In this document: piece by piece, positions 19,581 through 32,462 of the stretch
How positions within the stretch are numbered: the stretch's first letter is position 1
How the letters are laid out: each line of letters begins with the position of its first letter
From: Idiomarina sp.
Lineage (GTDB): Bacteria > Pseudomonadota > Gammaproteobacteria > Enterobacterales > Alteromonadaceae
Direction: 5' to 3'
DNA: 64,000 nt
Assembly (NCBI GenBank): GCA_022565355.1
Contig: JAIUMU010000003.1
Coordinates: 369,989 to 433,988 of the forward strand
Position numbers and translations under genes: made by a program
The notes under the pieces: model-generated
What the model saw: only the letters and a program-made list of their open reading frames with translations
What the model was told of the DNA's origin: nothing
Database searches by the model: none

Positions 19581-21122
19581 ATGCAACTGAATTCAAATGA
19601 AATTTCAGAACTGATCAAGCAACGAATTGAGAAGTTCGAAGTTGTCAGCGAAGCTCGTAATGAAGGTACTATCACCTCAGTAACAGACGGTATTATTCGG
19701 GTAACCGGATTAGCCGATTGTATGCAAGGTGAGATGATCGAGCTTCCTGGGAACCGTTTTGCTATTGCACTAAACTTAGAGCGAGACTCTGTTGGTGCTG
19801 TAGTAATGGGCCCATACGCTGATTTACAAGAAGGTGTTAAAGTAAATTCAACTGGTCGTATTTTGCAGGTGCCGGTAGGCCGTGCATTATTAGGCCGAGT
19901 GGTAAATACACTTGGTTTGCCGATCGATGGCAAAGGTGCTATCGACGCAGATGGCTTTGAGCCAGTTGAAAAAATTGCTCCAGGCGTAATTGAACGTCAA
20001 TCAGTAGATCAGCCAGTGCAAACTGGTTACAAATCTATCGATGCGATGATTCCAATTGGCCGTGGCCAGCGTGAGTTAATTATCGGCGATCGCCAAACTG
20101 GTAAAACAGCAATGGCAATCGATGCGATCATTAACCAAAAAGGCACTGGTATTAAGTGTGTGTATGTAGCAATCGGCCAAAAAGCTTCAACTATTGCGAA
20201 CGTAGTTCGTAAATTAGAAGAGCATGGCGCGATGGACCACACCATTGTGGTAGCAGCAGGCGCTTCTGAATCTGCAGCACTACAATACCTAGCGGCCTAC
20301 TCTGGCTGTACAATGGGTGAATACTTCCGCGACCGCGGTGAAGATGCGCTAATCGTATATGATGATTTGTCGAAGCAAGCAGTTGCTTACCGTCAAATTT
20401 CATTGCTATTACGCCGTCCACCAGGGCGTGAAGCATTCCCAGGCGACGTATTCTATTTGCACTCACGCTTACTAGAGCGCGCTGCACGTGTAAACGCTGA
20501 TTATGTAGAGAACTTCACCAAAGGCGAAGTGAAAGGTAAAACCGGTTCTTTAACCGCGTTACCGATTATCGAAACCCAAGCAGGTGACGTATCAGCATTC
20601 GTACCAACTAACGTAATTTCGATTACCGATGGTCAGATCTTCTTAGAAACTGACTTATTTAACTCGGGTATTCGCCCAGCAGTTAACGCCGGTATCTCAG
20701 TATCGCGGGTTGGTGGTGCAGCACAAACGAAAATCATCAAGAAATTAGGTGGTGGTATTCGTTTAGCATTAGCGCAGTATCGTGAACTAGCAGCGTTTGC
20801 TCAGTTTGCATCAGATCTTGATGAAGCTACACGTGAGCAGCTCGAGCACGGTCAGCGTGTAACCGAGCTAATGAAACAGCATCAATATGCGCCAATGAGC
20901 GTTGCAGATATGGCTATTTCTATATATGCAGCAGAAAAAGGCCACTTGAAGGGTGTTGCTATCAACAAAATTCAAGACCTTGAAAAAGCACTCATTGAGT
21001 ATTTCAAAAGTGAGCATGCTGAGCTTGTGGCGAAAATTAACGAAACAGGCGATTACAACGATACGATTGCAGCAGAGTTAGAAGCTGGAATTGTGAAGTT
21101 CAAAGAAACGCAAAGTTTTTAA
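19581..21122 (+). CDS. atpA: ATP synthase F1 subunit alpha
   Basis: The 513-residue subunit (same length as E. coli) carries the P-loop [13 protein letters not shown] and the alpha/beta signature [17 protein letters not shown]. It binds non-catalytic nucleotide. Confidence 0.99.
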   Translation: MQLNSNEISELIKQRIEKFEVVSEARNEGTITSVTDGIIRVTGLADCMQGEMIELPGNRFAIALNLERDSVGAVVMGPYADLQEGVKVNSTGRILQVPVGRALLGRVVNTLGLPIDGKGAIDADGFEPVEKIAPGVIERQSVDQPVQTGYKSIDAMIPIGRGQRELIIGDRQTGKTAMAIDAIINQKGTGIKCVYVAIGQKASTIANVVRKLEEHGAMDHTIVVAAGASESAALQYLAAYSGCTMGEYFRDRGEDALIVYDDLSKQAVAYRQISLLLRRPPGREAFPGDVFYLHSRLLERAARVNADYVENFTKGEVKGKTGSLTALPIIETQAGDVSAFVPTNVISITDGQIFLETDLFNSGIRPAVNAGISVSRVGGAAQTKIIKKLGGGIRLALAQYRELAAFAQFASDLDEATREQLEHGQRVTELMKQHQYAPMSVADMAISIYAAEKGHLKGVAINKIQDLEKALIEYFKSEHAELVAKINETGDYNDTIAAELEAGIVKFKETQSF

Positions 21123-21177
21123 GAACCGGGCCGTAGTTCACTACGGCCTGAATCCGTTGTAAACGCAGGAGATTATT

Positions 21178-22038
21178 ATGGCCGTTGGAAAAGAGATAAA
21201 AACTCAGATCGGGAGTATTAACAATACTCAGAAGATCACCAGCGCGATGGAAATGGTTGCCGCCTCGAAAATGCGTAAAGCGCAGGATCAAATGGCGAGC
21301 AGCCGTCCTTACGCGGATGCCATTCGCGAAGTGATCGGCCATATTGCTCAGGGTGACCTTGAATACCAACATCCTTGGATGGTGGAACGTGAGGTTAAAC
21401 GCGTAGGATATATCGTTATTTCAACTGACCGCGGCCTTTGTGGCGGCTTGAACAGTAATGAATTCCGCATGGTATTGCGAGATGTTCAAGAGTGGAAAGA
21501 GAAAGGCGTAGATGTAAGTTTTGCGGCCATTGGTAGCAAAGCAACGAGCTTTTTAAAGCGCGTATCATCGAATATCGAATCGCAAACCTCTGGTTTAGGT
21601 GATAAGCCTGCCCTGAACGATCTGATCGGAACGGTATCAGTAATGCTAAACGCATTCGACAGTGGGGAAATTGACCGGTTGTATTTGGTGTACAACAAGT
21701 TTGTAAACACCATGACGCAGCAACCTGTGTTGAACCAACTGTTGCCTTTGCCTAAATCAGAAACTGCTAAGCGTTCGCACGCTTGGGATTATCTGTACGA
21801 ACCCGATGCAAAAACGTTGCTCGATACGTTGTTACGTCGGTTTATCGAAAGCCAGGTTTATCAAGGTTCTGTAGAGAACTTGGCGAGTGAGCAGGCTGCG
21901 CGTATGGTGGCAATGAAAGCCGCCACCGATAATGCGGGTGAACTTATTGACGAGTTGCAGTTAATTTACAACAAGGCTCGTCAGGCAGCGATTACCCAAG
22001 AGATTTCAGAAATTGTCTCGGGCGCTGGCGCAGTGTAA
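21178..22038 (+). CDS. atpG: ATP synthase F1 subunit gamma
   Basis: The 286-residue rotor shaft begins [20 protein letters not shown] and ends [15 protein letters not shown], both canonical. The Thr/Ser-rich [10 protein letters not shown] and the C-terminal helix are intact. Confidence 0.98.
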   Translation: MAVGKEIKTQIGSINNTQKITSAMEMVAASKMRKAQDQMASSRPYADAIREVIGHIAQGDLEYQHPWMVEREVKRVGYIVISTDRGLCGGLNSNEFRMVLRDVQEWKEKGVDVSFAAIGSKATSFLKRVSSNIESQTSGLGDKPALNDLIGTVSVMLNAFDSGEIDRLYLVYNKFVNTMTQQPVLNQLLPLPKSETAKRSHAWDYLYEPDAKTLLDTLLRRFIESQVYQGSVENLASEQAARMVAMKAATDNAGELIDELQLIYNKARQAAITQEISEIVSGAGAV

Positions 22039-22087
22039 ACCTGCCACCGGGCAAAGATTTTCAAGATTTACAGAGTTTAGAGGATAA

Positions 22088-23476
<1,389 letters not shown>

Positions 23477-23495
23477 TTGAACGGGAGGGTTTGGA

Positions 23496-23924
23496 ATGGC
23501 GGTATCCACAGTACATCTGGATGTAGTAAGCGCTGAAGATAAGTTATTCTCAGGCGATGTACGTTCTATTACGGTGACGGCTGCAGAGGGTGAAATGGGT
23601 ATTTTACCTAAGCACACTCCGTTGTTAACCGCCTTGAAACCGGGCATGATTCGTTTGGTAACGGATTCAGGTGACGAAGAGTTGTTTTACGTGGCCGGTG
23701 GTATTATGGAAGTGCAACCTGATGTTGTAACTATCCTATCTGATACTGCTGTGCGCGGTGGTGACCTAGACGAGCAAGCAATCGAACTTTCGATTAAAGA
23801 AGCTCGTGAGGCTATCGCTCACTCTTCGCCTGATATGTCGTATGCAGAAGCTGCAGCCGAACTATCTCGTGCCATTGCTCAGTTGCGTGTATTGCAACAA
23901 GTACGCAAAAAACGTGGCAAGTAA
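23496..23924 (+). CDS. atpC: ATP synthase F1 subunit epsilon
   Basis: The 142-residue protein has an N-terminal beta-sandwich ([20 protein letters not shown]) and a C-terminal helical hairpin ([19 protein letters not shown]) that can inhibit rotation. It is last in the operon and is followed by a strong terminator. Confidence 0.97.
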   Translation: MAVSTVHLDVVSAEDKLFSGDVRSITVTAAEGEMGILPKHTPLLTALKPGMIRLVTDSGDEELFYVAGGIMEVQPDVVTILSDTAVRGGDLDEQAIELSIKEAREAIAHSSPDMSYAEAAAELSRAIAQLRVLQQVRKKRGK

Positions 23925-23954
23925 TTAGGTTCGCAAAGGCGTTCAACCAATCAG

Positions 23955-23983
23955 AAAGCCCGGCTTATTTGCCGGGCTTTTTT
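23955..23983 (+). terminator. Terminator of the atp operon
   Basis: AAAGCCCGGC and GCCGGGCTTT pair perfectly over 10 bp around TTATTT, followed by a T run. It lies 30 bp after atpC. Confidence 0.93.
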
Positions 23984-24101
23984 ATGCTTATCACTTTCCT
24001 AACATTACCTAGCTAAATTGCCCGTTTCGAACCGCTATAAACACTGGTAAACTACGCGTTACATTGAAGTAAACTTATTCGCTTATTGCAAGGAAAGGCG
24101 C

Positions 24102-25493
24102 ATGCCCTCACCTGTATTAAATGTAGTTGTTCTTGCTGCTGGCAAAGGCACAAGAATGCGCTCAAATTTACCGAAAGTTTTGCATCCGGTAGCGCAAAAG
24201 CCGATGGTGCAACATGTTCTTGATACCGCCTTATTAATTGGCGCTCAGCAATTGCAGTTAGTGTACGGCCATGGGGCCGAGCAGTTGCAAGCGCATTTGG
24301 CTGATTTTTCCCAGCAACACGGGGTAAACTGGGTTGAGCAGGCCGAGCAGTTAGGCACCGGCCACGCCGTTCAGCAGGTTATCCCCCATATTACCGATAA
24401 CGACACCGTGCTCATTCTGTACGGAGATGTTCCCCTTACCCGCCCAGAAACACTGCAAAATTTGTTAGCCGCGAAGGCAGATAACGCCCTTGCGCTACTT
24501 ACCGTTACCTTACCGGACCCAACAGGTTATGGCCGCATTGTGCGCGCCAGTAACGGTGCCATTACCGGCATTGTTGAGCATAAAGATGCCAGCGCAGAGC
24601 AGCACTTAATTACTGAAGTGAATACCGGCATGATGGCCGCTGATGGCAAGGCGTTAAAGCGTTGGTTAAGCCAACTGGATAACAACAATGTGCAGGGTGA
24701 ATATTATTTAACCGATATCGTAGCGATGGCAGCGGCCGAAGGTGTACACATTGCCAGCAGCCAACCCGCGGAAATTGCTGAAGTTGAAGGTGCCAATAAT
24801 CGGGTGCAGTTGGCCGCCTTAGAGCGTGCTTACCAGCGCCGTAAAGCTGATGAGCTGATGATTGCCGGCGCTACCTTAATGGACCCAGCACGCATTGATG
24901 TGCGCGGTAACGTAAGCGTTGGTGAAGATGTGGTGATCGATATCAACGTAGTGCTTGAAGGCAATGTAAGCATTGGTGATGGCGCGGTAATTGAACCGAA
25001 CTGTGTAATTCGCGATAGCGTTATTGGCGCCGGTGCCCGCATTAAGGCGAACTCCGTGCTGGAAGGCGCAGAAGTAGGCAATAGCGCCCAAGCAGGCCCA
25101 TTTGCCCGCTTACGCCCCGGCACTAAGCTTGGCGAAGGTGCGGCAATTGGTAACTTTGTGGAAGTGAAAAACACCGTGTTTGGCATGGGCGCGAAAGCCG
25201 GCCATTTATCCTACCTTGGCGATGCTGAAATTGGCGCTGGGGCGAACATTGGTGCGGGAACCATTACCTGCAACTATGATGGTGTGAACAAACATAAAAC
25301 GGCTATTGGCGCCGGGGCCTTTATTGGCTCTAACAGTTCTTTGGTAGCGCCAGTAACCATAGGCAGCATGGCTACCACTGGCGCCGGCTCGGTAGTTACC
25401 AGCAATGTAGCCGATAATGAATTGGCTGTAGGCAGAGCGAAACAACGGAATATAGCTGGGTGGAAACGGCCCGTGAAAAAGGATAACAAATAA
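24102..25493 (+). CDS. glmU: Bifunctional UDP-GlcNAc pyrophosphorylase / GlcN-1-P acetyltransferase
   Basis: The 463-residue enzyme has an N-terminal uridyltransferase with [19 protein letters not shown] (about 11-29) and a C-terminal left-handed beta helix with hexapeptide repeats (from about 250). It makes UDP-GlcNAc for peptidoglycan and LPS. Its stop is 1 bp before glmS, so both steps are coupled. Confidence 0.98.
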   Translation: MPSPVLNVVVLAAGKGTRMRSNLPKVLHPVAQKPMVQHVLDTALLIGAQQLQLVYGHGAEQLQAHLADFSQQHGVNWVEQAEQLGTGHAVQQVIPHITDNDTVLILYGDVPLTRPETLQNLLAAKADNALALLTVTLPDPTGYGRIVRASNGAITGIVEHKDASAEQHLITEVNTGMMAADGKALKRWLSQLDNNNVQGEYYLTDIVAMAAAEGVHIASSQPAEIAEVEGANNRVQLAALERAYQRRKADELMIAGATLMDPARIDVRGNVSVGEDVVIDINVVLEGNVSIGDGAVIEPNCVIRDSVIGAGARIKANSVLEGAEVGNSAQAGPFARLRPGTKLGEGAAIGNFVEVKNTVFGMGAKAGHLSYLGDAEIGAGANIGAGTITCNYDGVNKHKTAIGAGAFIGSNSSLVAPVTIGSMATTGAGSVVTSNVADNELAVGRAKQRNIAGWKRPVKKDNK

Positions 25494-25494
25494 C

Positions 25495-27324
25495 ATGTGT
25501 GGAATTGTTGGAGCAACTGCAGAGCGCAGAGTAGCGGGTATTTTATTAGAAGGCCTGCGCCGCCTTGAGTATCGCGGTTATGATTCAGCGGGTATGGCGC
25601 TTATGAATGATAGCGGCCTGCACCAGGTGCGCCGAGTAGGCAAAGTACAAGCCTTAGCGGATGCTTTAGAAGAAACTGGCTTGAACGGCTTTAGCGGTAT
25701 TGCGCATACGCGCTGGGCTACCCATGGTGGCGTTACCGAAGCGAACGCACACCCGCATTTCTCTAATGGCACGCTTGCGGTAGTACACAACGGCATTATT
25801 GAAAATCACGAGAGTTTGCGCAGCAAACTACAAGCCTTAGGCTACGTGTTTACCTCGCAAACCGATACCGAAGTAATTTGCCATTTAATGCATCATGAGT
25901 TGAAAAGCACCGATAGCCTGCTGGCAGCCTTGCAAGCTACAGTGAAGCAATTAGACGGCGCTTACGGCACGGTAATTATGGATAAGCGCAAGCCAGGAGA
26001 ACTGGTAGTGGCGCGCTCTGGCAGCCCGTTGGTTATTGGGCTTGGTATCGGTGAAAACTTCATTGCTTCCGATCAATTGGCATTGTTGCCAGTTACGCGC
26101 AATTTTATCTACCTTGAAGAAGGCGATGTAGCCGCAGTAACCCGGGAATCGGTGCAGATTTTTGATAGCGCTGGGCAGCCGGTAGAGCGCGAGCAAGTAA
26201 CTTCCGATCTGCAATATGATGCCGGTGGTAAAGGCGAATATCGCCATTACATGCTGAAAGAAATTCATGAGCAACCGATTGCAGTGCGTAACACGTTAGA
26301 GGGCCGCATTAGTAGCGATGAGATATTTACCGAAGCCTTTGGTGAAAACGCGGCAGAAATTTTCCAAGGTATCCGCCATGTGCAAATTATTGCTTGTGGC
26401 ACCAGTTACCATGCCGGCATGGTGGCCCGCTATTGGCTAGAAGCCTACGCTGGGGTTTCCTGTAATGTAGAAATTGCGTCTGAGTTCCGTTATCGCACCT
26501 CGCACGTGTTCCCAGGCAGCTTGTTGCTTACTATTTCGCAATCAGGCGAAACCGCCGATACCTTGGCCGCGCTGCGTTTAGCAAAAACACTTGGCTACCG
26601 GGCAAGCTTAACCATTTGTAACGTGGCTACCTCATCGATGGTGCGGGAATCAGATTTGGCATTCCTAACCCGAGCAGGTGCTGAAATTGGTGTTGCTTCT
26701 ACCAAAGCATTTACCACCCAGTTGGTTGGCTTATTAATGCTCGTTAGTGCGCTAGGCCGCTTTAATGGCATGGGAAAAGCGATGCAAACACGCATTGCGC
26801 ATGCGCTGGCTACCCTGCCCACCAAGCTAGAACAGGCATTGAAGATTACCGATGAAATTGAAGAGCTGGCGGAAGAGTTTGCCGATAAAGAACACAGCTT
26901 GTTCTTAGGCCGTGGCGATCAATATCCGATTGCTATGGAAGGTGCGTTAAAACTCAAAGAAATTAGCTACATTCATGCTGAGGCCTATGCTGCCGGTGAG
27001 CTGAAACATGGCCCGTTGGCGTTGATTGATGCAGAAATGCCAGTAATCGTGGTAGCACCAAACAACGAGCTACTGGAAAAGCTGAAATCGAACGTAGAAG
27101 AAGTGCGCGCGCGCGGCGGCATCATGTATGTGTTTGCTGATAAAGATGCACACTTCAAAAGCGATGAAACCATGCGCGTAATCAACCTTGATCACGTAGA
27201 TGAAATTGTAGCGCCCATCGTATACACCCTGCCGTTGCAGCTACTTAGCTACTACGTAGCCATTATTAAGGGCACCGATGTAGATCAGCCGCGCAATTTG
27301 GCGAAATCGGTAACGGTGGAATAA
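25495..27324 (+). CDS. glmS: Glutamine-fructose-6-phosphate aminotransferase (isomerising)
   Basis: The 609-residue enzyme starts MCGIVGATA, where Cys2 is the glutaminase nucleophile after Met removal. It has two SIS domains ([27 protein letters not shown]) and ends [11 protein letters not shown]. It makes glucosamine-6-phosphate and feeds GlmU. No glmS ribozyme is present, as expected for this class. Confidence 0.98.
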   Translation: MCGIVGATAERRVAGILLEGLRRLEYRGYDSAGMALMNDSGLHQVRRVGKVQALADALEETGLNGFSGIAHTRWATHGGVTEANAHPHFSNGTLAVVHNGIIENHESLRSKLQALGYVFTSQTDTEVICHLMHHELKSTDSLLAALQATVKQLDGAYGTVIMDKRKPGELVVARSGSPLVIGLGIGENFIASDQLALLPVTRNFIYLEEGDVAAVTRESVQIFDSAGQPVEREQVTSDLQYDAGGKGEYRHYMLKEIHEQPIAVRNTLEGRISSDEIFTEAFGENAAEIFQGIRHVQIIACGTSYHAGMVARYWLEAYAGVSCNVEIASEFRYRTSHVFPGSLLLTISQSGETADTLAALRLAKTLGYRASLTICNVATSSMVRESDLAFLTRAGAEIGVASTKAFTTQLVGLLMLVSALGRFNGMGKAMQTRIAHALATLPTKLEQALKITDEIEELAEEFADKEHSLFLGRGDQYPIAMEGALKLKEISYIHAEAYAAGELKHGPLALIDAEMPVIVVAPNNELLEKLKSNVEEVRARGGIMYVFADKDAHFKSDETMRVINLDHVDEIVAPIVYTLPLQLLSYYVAIIKGTDVDQPRNLAKSVTVE

Positions 27325-27341
27325 CAGCTATTGATTGGAAG

Positions 27342-27367
27342 AAAAGGGCCGAAAGGCCCTTTTTTTA
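27342..27367 (+). terminator. Terminator after glmS
   Basis: AAAGGGCC and GGCCCTTT flank a GAAA tetraloop and run into seven T residues, 19 bp after glmS. Confidence 0.92.
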
Positions 27368-27443
27368 TGGGTGAAGAAGCTAAGGTCTATTTACCGGCAG
27401 GCTACGTAATAACGAGAGCGCTATTCACATTAAGGAATATCTA

Positions 27444-28073
27444 GTGAACAAGTTATCGTTAATAAGTGTGTTGGGAATTGTACTATTGGGCTTTGCAGGT
27501 ATGGCTATGGCAACGGAAGAACCTAAGTATGAAGTGCTTGAACAAAAAGGTGATGTTGAGCTGAGGCTCTATGAGCCAATGCTTGTAGCAGAAACCTGGG
27601 TGAGTGGCTCTATGAGTGATGCTTCGGGGAGAGGTTTTCGCTTAATAGCTGATTTCATTTTTGGTAACAACACATCGGCTACCGGTGTGAGTGAAGATAT
27701 TGCGATGACAACGCCCGTTACCATGCAGGCCGAAGCTGAAACGATTAGCATGACAGCGCCGGTTACCATGGAGCAGTACGAGGGGCGCTGGCGGGTGCAT
27801 TTTGTGATGCCAAGTGAGTATACCTACGAAACATTACCGAAGCCGAACAACCCACAGGTACAGATACGGCAAATTCCAGCTAAAAAATATGCGGTAATTC
27901 GTTTCTCGGGTTTTGCTGGCGAGCGAAAAGCTACTGAAAAAACTGCGGATTTGTTGGTATGGATGCAGGAAAATAACTTAACTCCTAGCGGAAACCCGGA
28001 GGTGGCCCGATACGATCCTCCATGGCGGCTTCCGTTCTTTCGCCGTAATGAAGTTATGATTGCCTACCAATAA
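27444..28073 (+). CDS. SOUL-family haem-binding protein, exported
   Basis: The 209-residue protein starts at GTG 27444 with AAGGAAT upstream. A signal peptide (LSLISVLGIVLLGFAGMAMA, cut after about residue 23) precedes a SOUL/HEBP domain: YEVLEQKGDVELRLYEP, IAMTTPVTMQ repeated as ISMTAPVTME, and YDPPWRLPFFRRNEVMI. SOUL proteins bind tetrapyrroles; a periplasmic haem-handling role is inferred. It is a single gene with its own promoter region after the glmS terminator. Confidence 0.9.
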   Translation: MNKLSLISVLGIVLLGFAGMAMATEEPKYEVLEQKGDVELRLYEPMLVAETWVSGSMSDASGRGFRLIADFIFGNNTSATGVSEDIAMTTPVTMQAEAETISMTAPVTMEQYEGRWRVHFVMPSEYTYETLPKPNNPQVQIRQIPAKKYAVIRFSGFAGERKATEKTADLLVWMQENNLTPSGNPEVARYDPPWRLPFFRRNEVMIAYQ

Positions 28074-28196
28074 GCGCTACAGTGGTTTTGCAGCTCAGGT
28101 ATGGCGCTCGATTCCTGCGCCTAATTGCATAGGCTTTGTACCATTAGTTTGTTATCTTATTGCAACAAAATAACAACACTTGGAGAGCCACCACTC

Positions 28197-30344
28197 ATGA
28201 AATATGCGATTCCGTTACTTACGGCTGCGCTGCTTACTGCTTGCAGTGAAGCGCCTGCCCCTGCCGATACTTCTGCAAGTTCCGGCCCTAACTTAACCTA
28301 CCCTGAAACCCGCATGGGTGAAGTGGTGGATACTTATTTTGGCCAGCAAGTTGCCGATCCGTATCGTTGGTTGGAAGACGATCGAAGTGAAGAAACTGGC
28401 GCTTGGGTGAAAGCGCAGAATGAGCTTACGTTCTCATATTTAGAGCAAATCCCGTATCGGGCTGATATTCGTGAGCGGTTAGAAGATTCTTGGAACTTTG
28501 AGCGCTTGGGTGCGCCGTTTAAAGAAGGCGATTACACCTATTTTTACCGCAATGATGGTTTGCAAAATCAGTTTGTATTGTATCGCCAAAAAGATGATGG
28601 CGAGCCAGAGGTATTTTTAGATCCGAACACCTTTAGCGATGATGGCACTACCTCTTTGGCTACGATGAGCTTTTCCCGCGATGGTAGTTTGGCGGCGTAC
28701 GCGATTTCCGAAGGTGGCAGTGATTGGCGCAAAATTATTGTAATTGATGCTGAAACTGGTGAGCAAATTGGTGATGTGCTGGAAGATATTAAATTCAGTG
28801 GTATTAGCTGGGTAGGTAACGAAGGTTTCTATTACTCTAGCTATGATAAGCCAGATGGTAGCCAGCTTTCGGCCATGACCGAGCAACACAAGCTGTATTA
28901 TCACCAGCTCAATACCCCGCAATCACAAGATCAAGTAGTGTTTGGTGCAGCACCGGGCGAAGAGCATCGTTACGTGGGTGCTAGTGTAACGCGCGATAAT
29001 CGTTATTTATTAGTATCCGCTTCGGTATCTACTTCGGGTAATAAATTGTTTATCAAAGATTTAGAAAACTCAGAAGCGGGCTTTACGGCGATTGTAGATA
29101 CGCCGGAAAATGATGTGAACTTCCTTACCTCCGATGGCGATCAGCTGTTCTTCCTTACCAACCGCGATGCACCAAATCGCCGGGTAGTGATGGCAAATGC
29201 GGCGAACCCGCAGCCAGAGCATTGGCAGGAAATTATTCCAGAAACTGAGCATGTACTGCGCGCCAGCACAGGTGCAGGCTTCGTATTTGCAAACTACATT
29301 GTGGATGCCGTTGCCAAAGTGCAGCAATACGATTTTTCTGGTGAGTTGGTTCGCGAAATTGAGTTGCCAGGTGTTGGTAGCGCGGGCGGCTTTGGCGGCA
29401 AGCCAGATGCAGAAGAGTTGTACTTTAGCTTTGCTAATTATATTACCCCAGGCAGCATCTATAAGTTTGATCCACAAAGCGGTGCAAGTGAGCTGTATAA
29501 CAGCCCAGAAACCAACTTTGATCCAGCGAACTATACTTCGGAGCAGGTGTTTTATACTTCTAAAGACGGCACGCGCATTCCGATGATTATTAGCTATCGC
29601 AATGATGTTGAGCGGGATGGCAGCAACCCAACCATTCTGTATGGTTATGGCGGCTTTAATATTAGCTTAACGCCTTCCTTTAGTGTGGCGAATGCGGCAT
29701 GGATGGATATGGGCGGCATTTATGCAGTAGCCAACATTCGTGGTGGCGGTGAATACGGCAGAGCATGGCATGATGCGGGCCGTCAGTTAAATCGCCAAAA
29801 CGTGTTTGATGATTTTATTGCTGCGGGTGAATACCTGATTGAGCAAAACTATACGAGCAGCAATAAGCTGGCGATTCGTGGTGGTTCAAACGGTGGTTTG
29901 CTGGTGGCGGCAGTATCTACCCAGCGCCCAGAGCTATTTCAAGTAGCGATTCCGGCGGTAGGGGTGCTGGATATGTTGCGCTACCATACCTTCACGGCTG
30001 GCGCTGGTTGGGCGCATGATTACGGCACTGCTGAGCAAAGCGAAGAAATGTTTGCATATTTGCTTGATTATTCGCCGGTGCATAATGTGCGTGAAGGCGT
30101 AAACCATCCTGCAACTATGGTAACTACGGCTGATCATGATGATCGGGTAGTGCCTGCGCATTCATTCAAATATGCAGCTGAACTGCAAGCGAAAGATGGC
30201 GGTGAAAATCCGCAATTGATTCGTATTGATGTGAACGCAGGCCACGGTGCGGGTATGCCTGTATCGATGGTAATTGACCAAGCCGCGGATGTATTTTCGT
30301 TCATTTTATACAACATGGGCTATAACGAGTTGCCACGTCAGTAA
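28197..30344 (+). CDS. Prolyl oligopeptidase family lipoprotein (S9A)
   Basis: The 715-residue protein starts at ATG 28197 (GGAG 12 bp upstream), giving a lipobox LLTAC with Cys16; the open frame extends further but would destroy this signal. A seven-bladed propeller (about 80-430) is followed by an alpha/beta hydrolase with nucleophile Ser564 in GGSNGG, Asp in TADHDDRV and His in NAGHGAGMP. It cleaves proline-containing oligopeptides and probably faces the periplasm, with a nutritional role in peptide use. Confidence 0.95.
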   Translation: MKYAIPLLTAALLTACSEAPAPADTSASSGPNLTYPETRMGEVVDTYFGQQVADPYRWLEDDRSEETGAWVKAQNELTFSYLEQIPYRADIRERLEDSWNFERLGAPFKEGDYTYFYRNDGLQNQFVLYRQKDDGEPEVFLDPNTFSDDGTTSLATMSFSRDGSLAAYAISEGGSDWRKIIVIDAETGEQIGDVLEDIKFSGISWVGNEGFYYSSYDKPDGSQLSAMTEQHKLYYHQLNTPQSQDQVVFGAAPGEEHRYVGASVTRDNRYLLVSASVSTSGNKLFIKDLENSEAGFTAIVDTPENDVNFLTSDGDQLFFLTNRDAPNRRVVMANAANPQPEHWQEIIPETEHVLRASTGAGFVFANYIVDAVAKVQQYDFSGELVREIELPGVGSAGGFGGKPDAEELYFSFANYITPGSIYKFDPQSGASELYNSPETNFDPANYTSEQVFYTSKDGTRIPMIISYRNDVERDGSNPTILYGYGGFNISLTPSFSVANAAWMDMGGIYAVANIRGGGEYGRAWHDAGRQLNRQNVFDDFIAAGEYLIEQNYTSSNKLAIRGGSNGGLLVAAVSTQRPELFQVAIPAVGVLDMLRYHTFTAGAGWAHDYGTAEQSEEMFAYLLDYSPVHNVREGVNHPATMVTTADHDDRVVPAHSFKYAAELQAKDGGENPQLIRIDVNAGHGAGMPVSMVIDQAADVFSFILYNMGYNELPRQ

Positions 30345-30370
30345 ACGATAAGCGTAGGCTAAAGCTATTG

Positions 30371-30397
30371 GGCCGTACTGAAAAGTACGGCCTTTTT
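30371..30397 (+). terminator. Terminator after prolyl oligopeptidase gene
   Basis: GGCCGTACT and AGTACGGCC pair perfectly around a GAAA tetraloop and are followed by five T residues. It stands between convergent genes. Confidence 0.9.
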
Positions 30398-30432
30398 AAT
30401 GGGTTTCTAAGTGGCGAAATTAACTTGAAACG

Positions 30433-31398
30433 TTAGTTGGGTAACCCGATAAAGGCACCCCGATTGCGGCGCACAACAGCGCTCATGAATGCCGCGAATT
30501 GCTCAGCATCACCCCAACGTTCCCGGTGAAAGCCTACACCATGAATACGCCAGCGCGGTTGCCCATCGGGGCCACGATTTAGTTCGGTGATTTCGATCAC
30601 GATGTCATCAAGGGTGCCCGGGCGAAAATCATCGCCAAATACATACATGCTTACCTTGCCCTGTTGATTGCGATACAGCCTTAGTGCCCGCTTCATCCCT
30701 ACTTCTGGGGCACTGCCACCGCCACGAAAGTTTTGTAAGCCCGCGATAGCTCTACGGCGCATGCTTTCGGAATCGTTTAACCAACGCCCTGCTTGGGCGC
30801 TGCCGAACATGAAATCACCATCAGCCGACATAATTTGAAAGCCTTTTAGCTGGGGGTGATTCTTGATTATATCGGCTACAACGCTGGTTACTTGTTGCCA
30901 GCCGCGGCCTATTGACATAGACCCTGAGGTATCGATTACGAATATCACATATTCAGCATCGGTGGGGATGCCTCCCACATTTTCCGAGGGTTGCTCGGGT
31001 ACGCTTGCCACATTAATGCGTGCCTGTTCGCGGCGAATTTCTTCGCGCAACGATTGCGCTTGAGCTTGCAGCCGCGCAATGCTCTCTTGTGCCCGCGGAA
31101 TCGATGCTTCCAATGCTTGTTCCGCGTCTATCGTATGCGCTGCTTGCGCTTCCGCTGCGGATAAGGTTTCTTGCTTGGCGGTAAGTTCGTCGCTAAGCGT
31201 ATCTACCCTACTTTGTACTGCCAACAATTGCTCGATGCGCACAATTACTTCATCGGCAGAGAGATCGGCGGGCACTTCATTATTTTTCGCCAACAATACC
31301 AACAGCACCACGGCCCCAAATGCACAGGCAATGATATCCAAAAAGGAGAGGTTAAAAATCTCAATAGGCGGCCGTTTCATACGGTTACGTGTTTTCAT
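30433..31398 (-). CDS. ExbD/TolR-like helix fused to coiled coil and vWA domain (protein 1)
   Basis: ATG 31398 overlaps the preceding stop as ATGA and has GAGGGG upstream; a GTG three codons earlier is less likely. The 321 residues comprise one N-terminal membrane helix (about 17-37) preceded by FNLSFLDIIAC, resembling the ExbD/TolR motif NVTPFIDVM and keeping its proton-binding Asp (Asp21); a coiled coil (about 45-130); and a von Willebrand A domain with MIDAS DTSGSMS (Asp156, Ser158, Ser160). It is the last gene of an eight-gene operon with an ExbB/TolQ-like channel. Probably a periplasmic metal-dependent adhesion or sensor domain driven by proton flow; the function is inferred. Confidence 0.85.
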   Translation of the reverse strand: MKTRNRMKRPPIEIFNLSFLDIIACAFGAVVLLVLLAKNNEVPADLSADEVIVRIEQLLAVQSRVDTLSDELTAKQETLSAAEAQAAHTIDAEQALEASIPRAQESIARLQAQAQSLREEIRREQARINVASVPEQPSENVGGIPTDAEYVIFVIDTSGSMSIGRGWQQVTSVVADIIKNHPQLKGFQIMSADGDFMFGSAQAGRWLNDSESMRRRAIAGLQNFRGGGSAPEVGMKRALRLYRNQQGKVSMYVFGDDFRPGTLDDIVIEITELNRGPDGQPRWRIHGVGFHRERWGDAEQFAAFMSAVVRRNRGAFIGLPN

Positions 31399-32456
31399 TG
31401 TGGCCACCCCTCAGAAGGTACGAGTAAACGCCCCTGCGTTGCATTGGTCCACTCCCAGTACATGGATGGTGCATAGGGGTCGCCTTCGAGCGGAAGTAAA
31501 ATCACATTCATGCGAAAGCGCGGGGTAATTCTACTAATGGTTGCCACGGTAAGTTGTTGCCGACATTCCGAGCTAATAGTGCGTGATCGCGTAGCCATTG
31601 TTCGGCAACGCAAGCTCTGCCCTTCGCCAAGCGTGGGTAAGCCATCGGTAATGAGATACACATCGGTGATATTGGGGTTGGCGGCCAGTAAAGTTTGCAC
31701 ACCAACTAATAGATTGGTGCCACCATCGGGCGTTACATTATCGATATCGCGCACCAACGCTTGCATAGCCGCACTATCGCGTGCAGCATTCACATTATTT
31801 GCGCCTAACACTTCAGCTGTTTCAGAAAAACTCACCACGGTAACATTCGCTGCTTCGGGCACTCGTGCTAATAGCCACTTGGCCGTTCGTGCAGTGCGTT
31901 GCCATTTCGGCCGTTGCTGGCGCTGGGCGGGTGTTAACGCCAATGAGCGCAGAATGGCAAGCAAGTTTTCATCCATCATGGATGCGGAGCGATCTAACAG
32001 AATACCAATTTGGCGCCCTTCTACTACCATGCCGGTAATGTAGTTTTCTTCACCTGTGCCCGCCAGCTCAATGGTGGAATCGGGCGTTTCAATTTGGGCT
32101 AAGGCACTCAGCTCTTCTTGTAGTTCAGCGATAGCGGCAATTTGCTCGGAAACTGCTTGCAGCAATATTTGCTGTTGCTGCAACTGCTCTTGTTGGGCTC
32201 GTTCGGAAAGTTGTTGTTCTGTTTGGGTGAGTTGAATATCGTTAATAATCGAGCTGATTACATCATCAATTTCTTGTTCTGCAGCGGAGGCGGCAGAAAG
32301 CTCGGCTTCTAGGCGCGCCAGCTCATCGCTTGGATCAATGCGGGCAGCGTAGAAATCAAGCAAGATAAAGATCAGAATTACGGCACCAAGGCCACATGCC
32401 ATTACATCAATGAATGACATGTTGAAACCATCGCTAGAGCGGCGCCGCAGTTTCAT
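31395..32456 (-). CDS. ExbD/TolR-like helix fused to coiled coil and vWA domain (protein 2)
   Basis: The 353-residue paralogue of the gene downstream has the same plan. FNMSFIDVMACGLGAVILIF closely mirrors the ExbD/TolR helix start NVTPFIDVM and keeps the Asp (Asp17). A Gln/Glu-rich coiled coil (about 45-120) leads to a vWA domain with MIDAS LDRSASMM (Asp155, Ser157, Ser159), Thr in DGGTNL and Asp in TDGLP. It follows the channel gene by 6 bp. Two different vWA subunits fit the two-subunit core that ExbD, TolR and MotB form inside a pentameric channel. Confidence 0.86.
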   Translation of the reverse strand: MKLRRRSSDGFNMSFIDVMACGLGAVILIFILLDFYAARIDPSDELARLEAELSAASAAEQEIDDVISSIINDIQLTQTEQQLSERAQQEQLQQQQILLQAVSEQIAAIAELQEELSALAQIETPDSTIELAGTGEENYITGMVVEGRQIGILLDRSASMMDENLLAILRSLALTPAQRQQRPKWQRTARTAKWLLARVPEAANVTVVSFSETAEVLGANNVNAARDSAAMQALVRDIDNVTPDGGTNLLVGVQTLLAANPNITDVYLITDGLPTLGEGQSLRCRTMATRSRTISSECRQQLTVATISRITPRFRMNVILLPLEGDPYAPSMYWEWTNATQGRLLVPSEGWPQ

Positions 32457-32462
32457 TACTGG

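Noticed and set aside
24830..25516. Long minus-strand open frames inside glmU
   Set aside because: They lie opposite the left-handed beta-helix repeats of glmU, have no ribosome binding site and read as low-complexity antisense translations.
27325..27443. glmS ribozyme or other riboswitch near glmUS
   Set aside because: The glmU-glmS gap is 1 bp and the sequence after glmS is just a terminator and a short leader; no conserved aptamer was seen.
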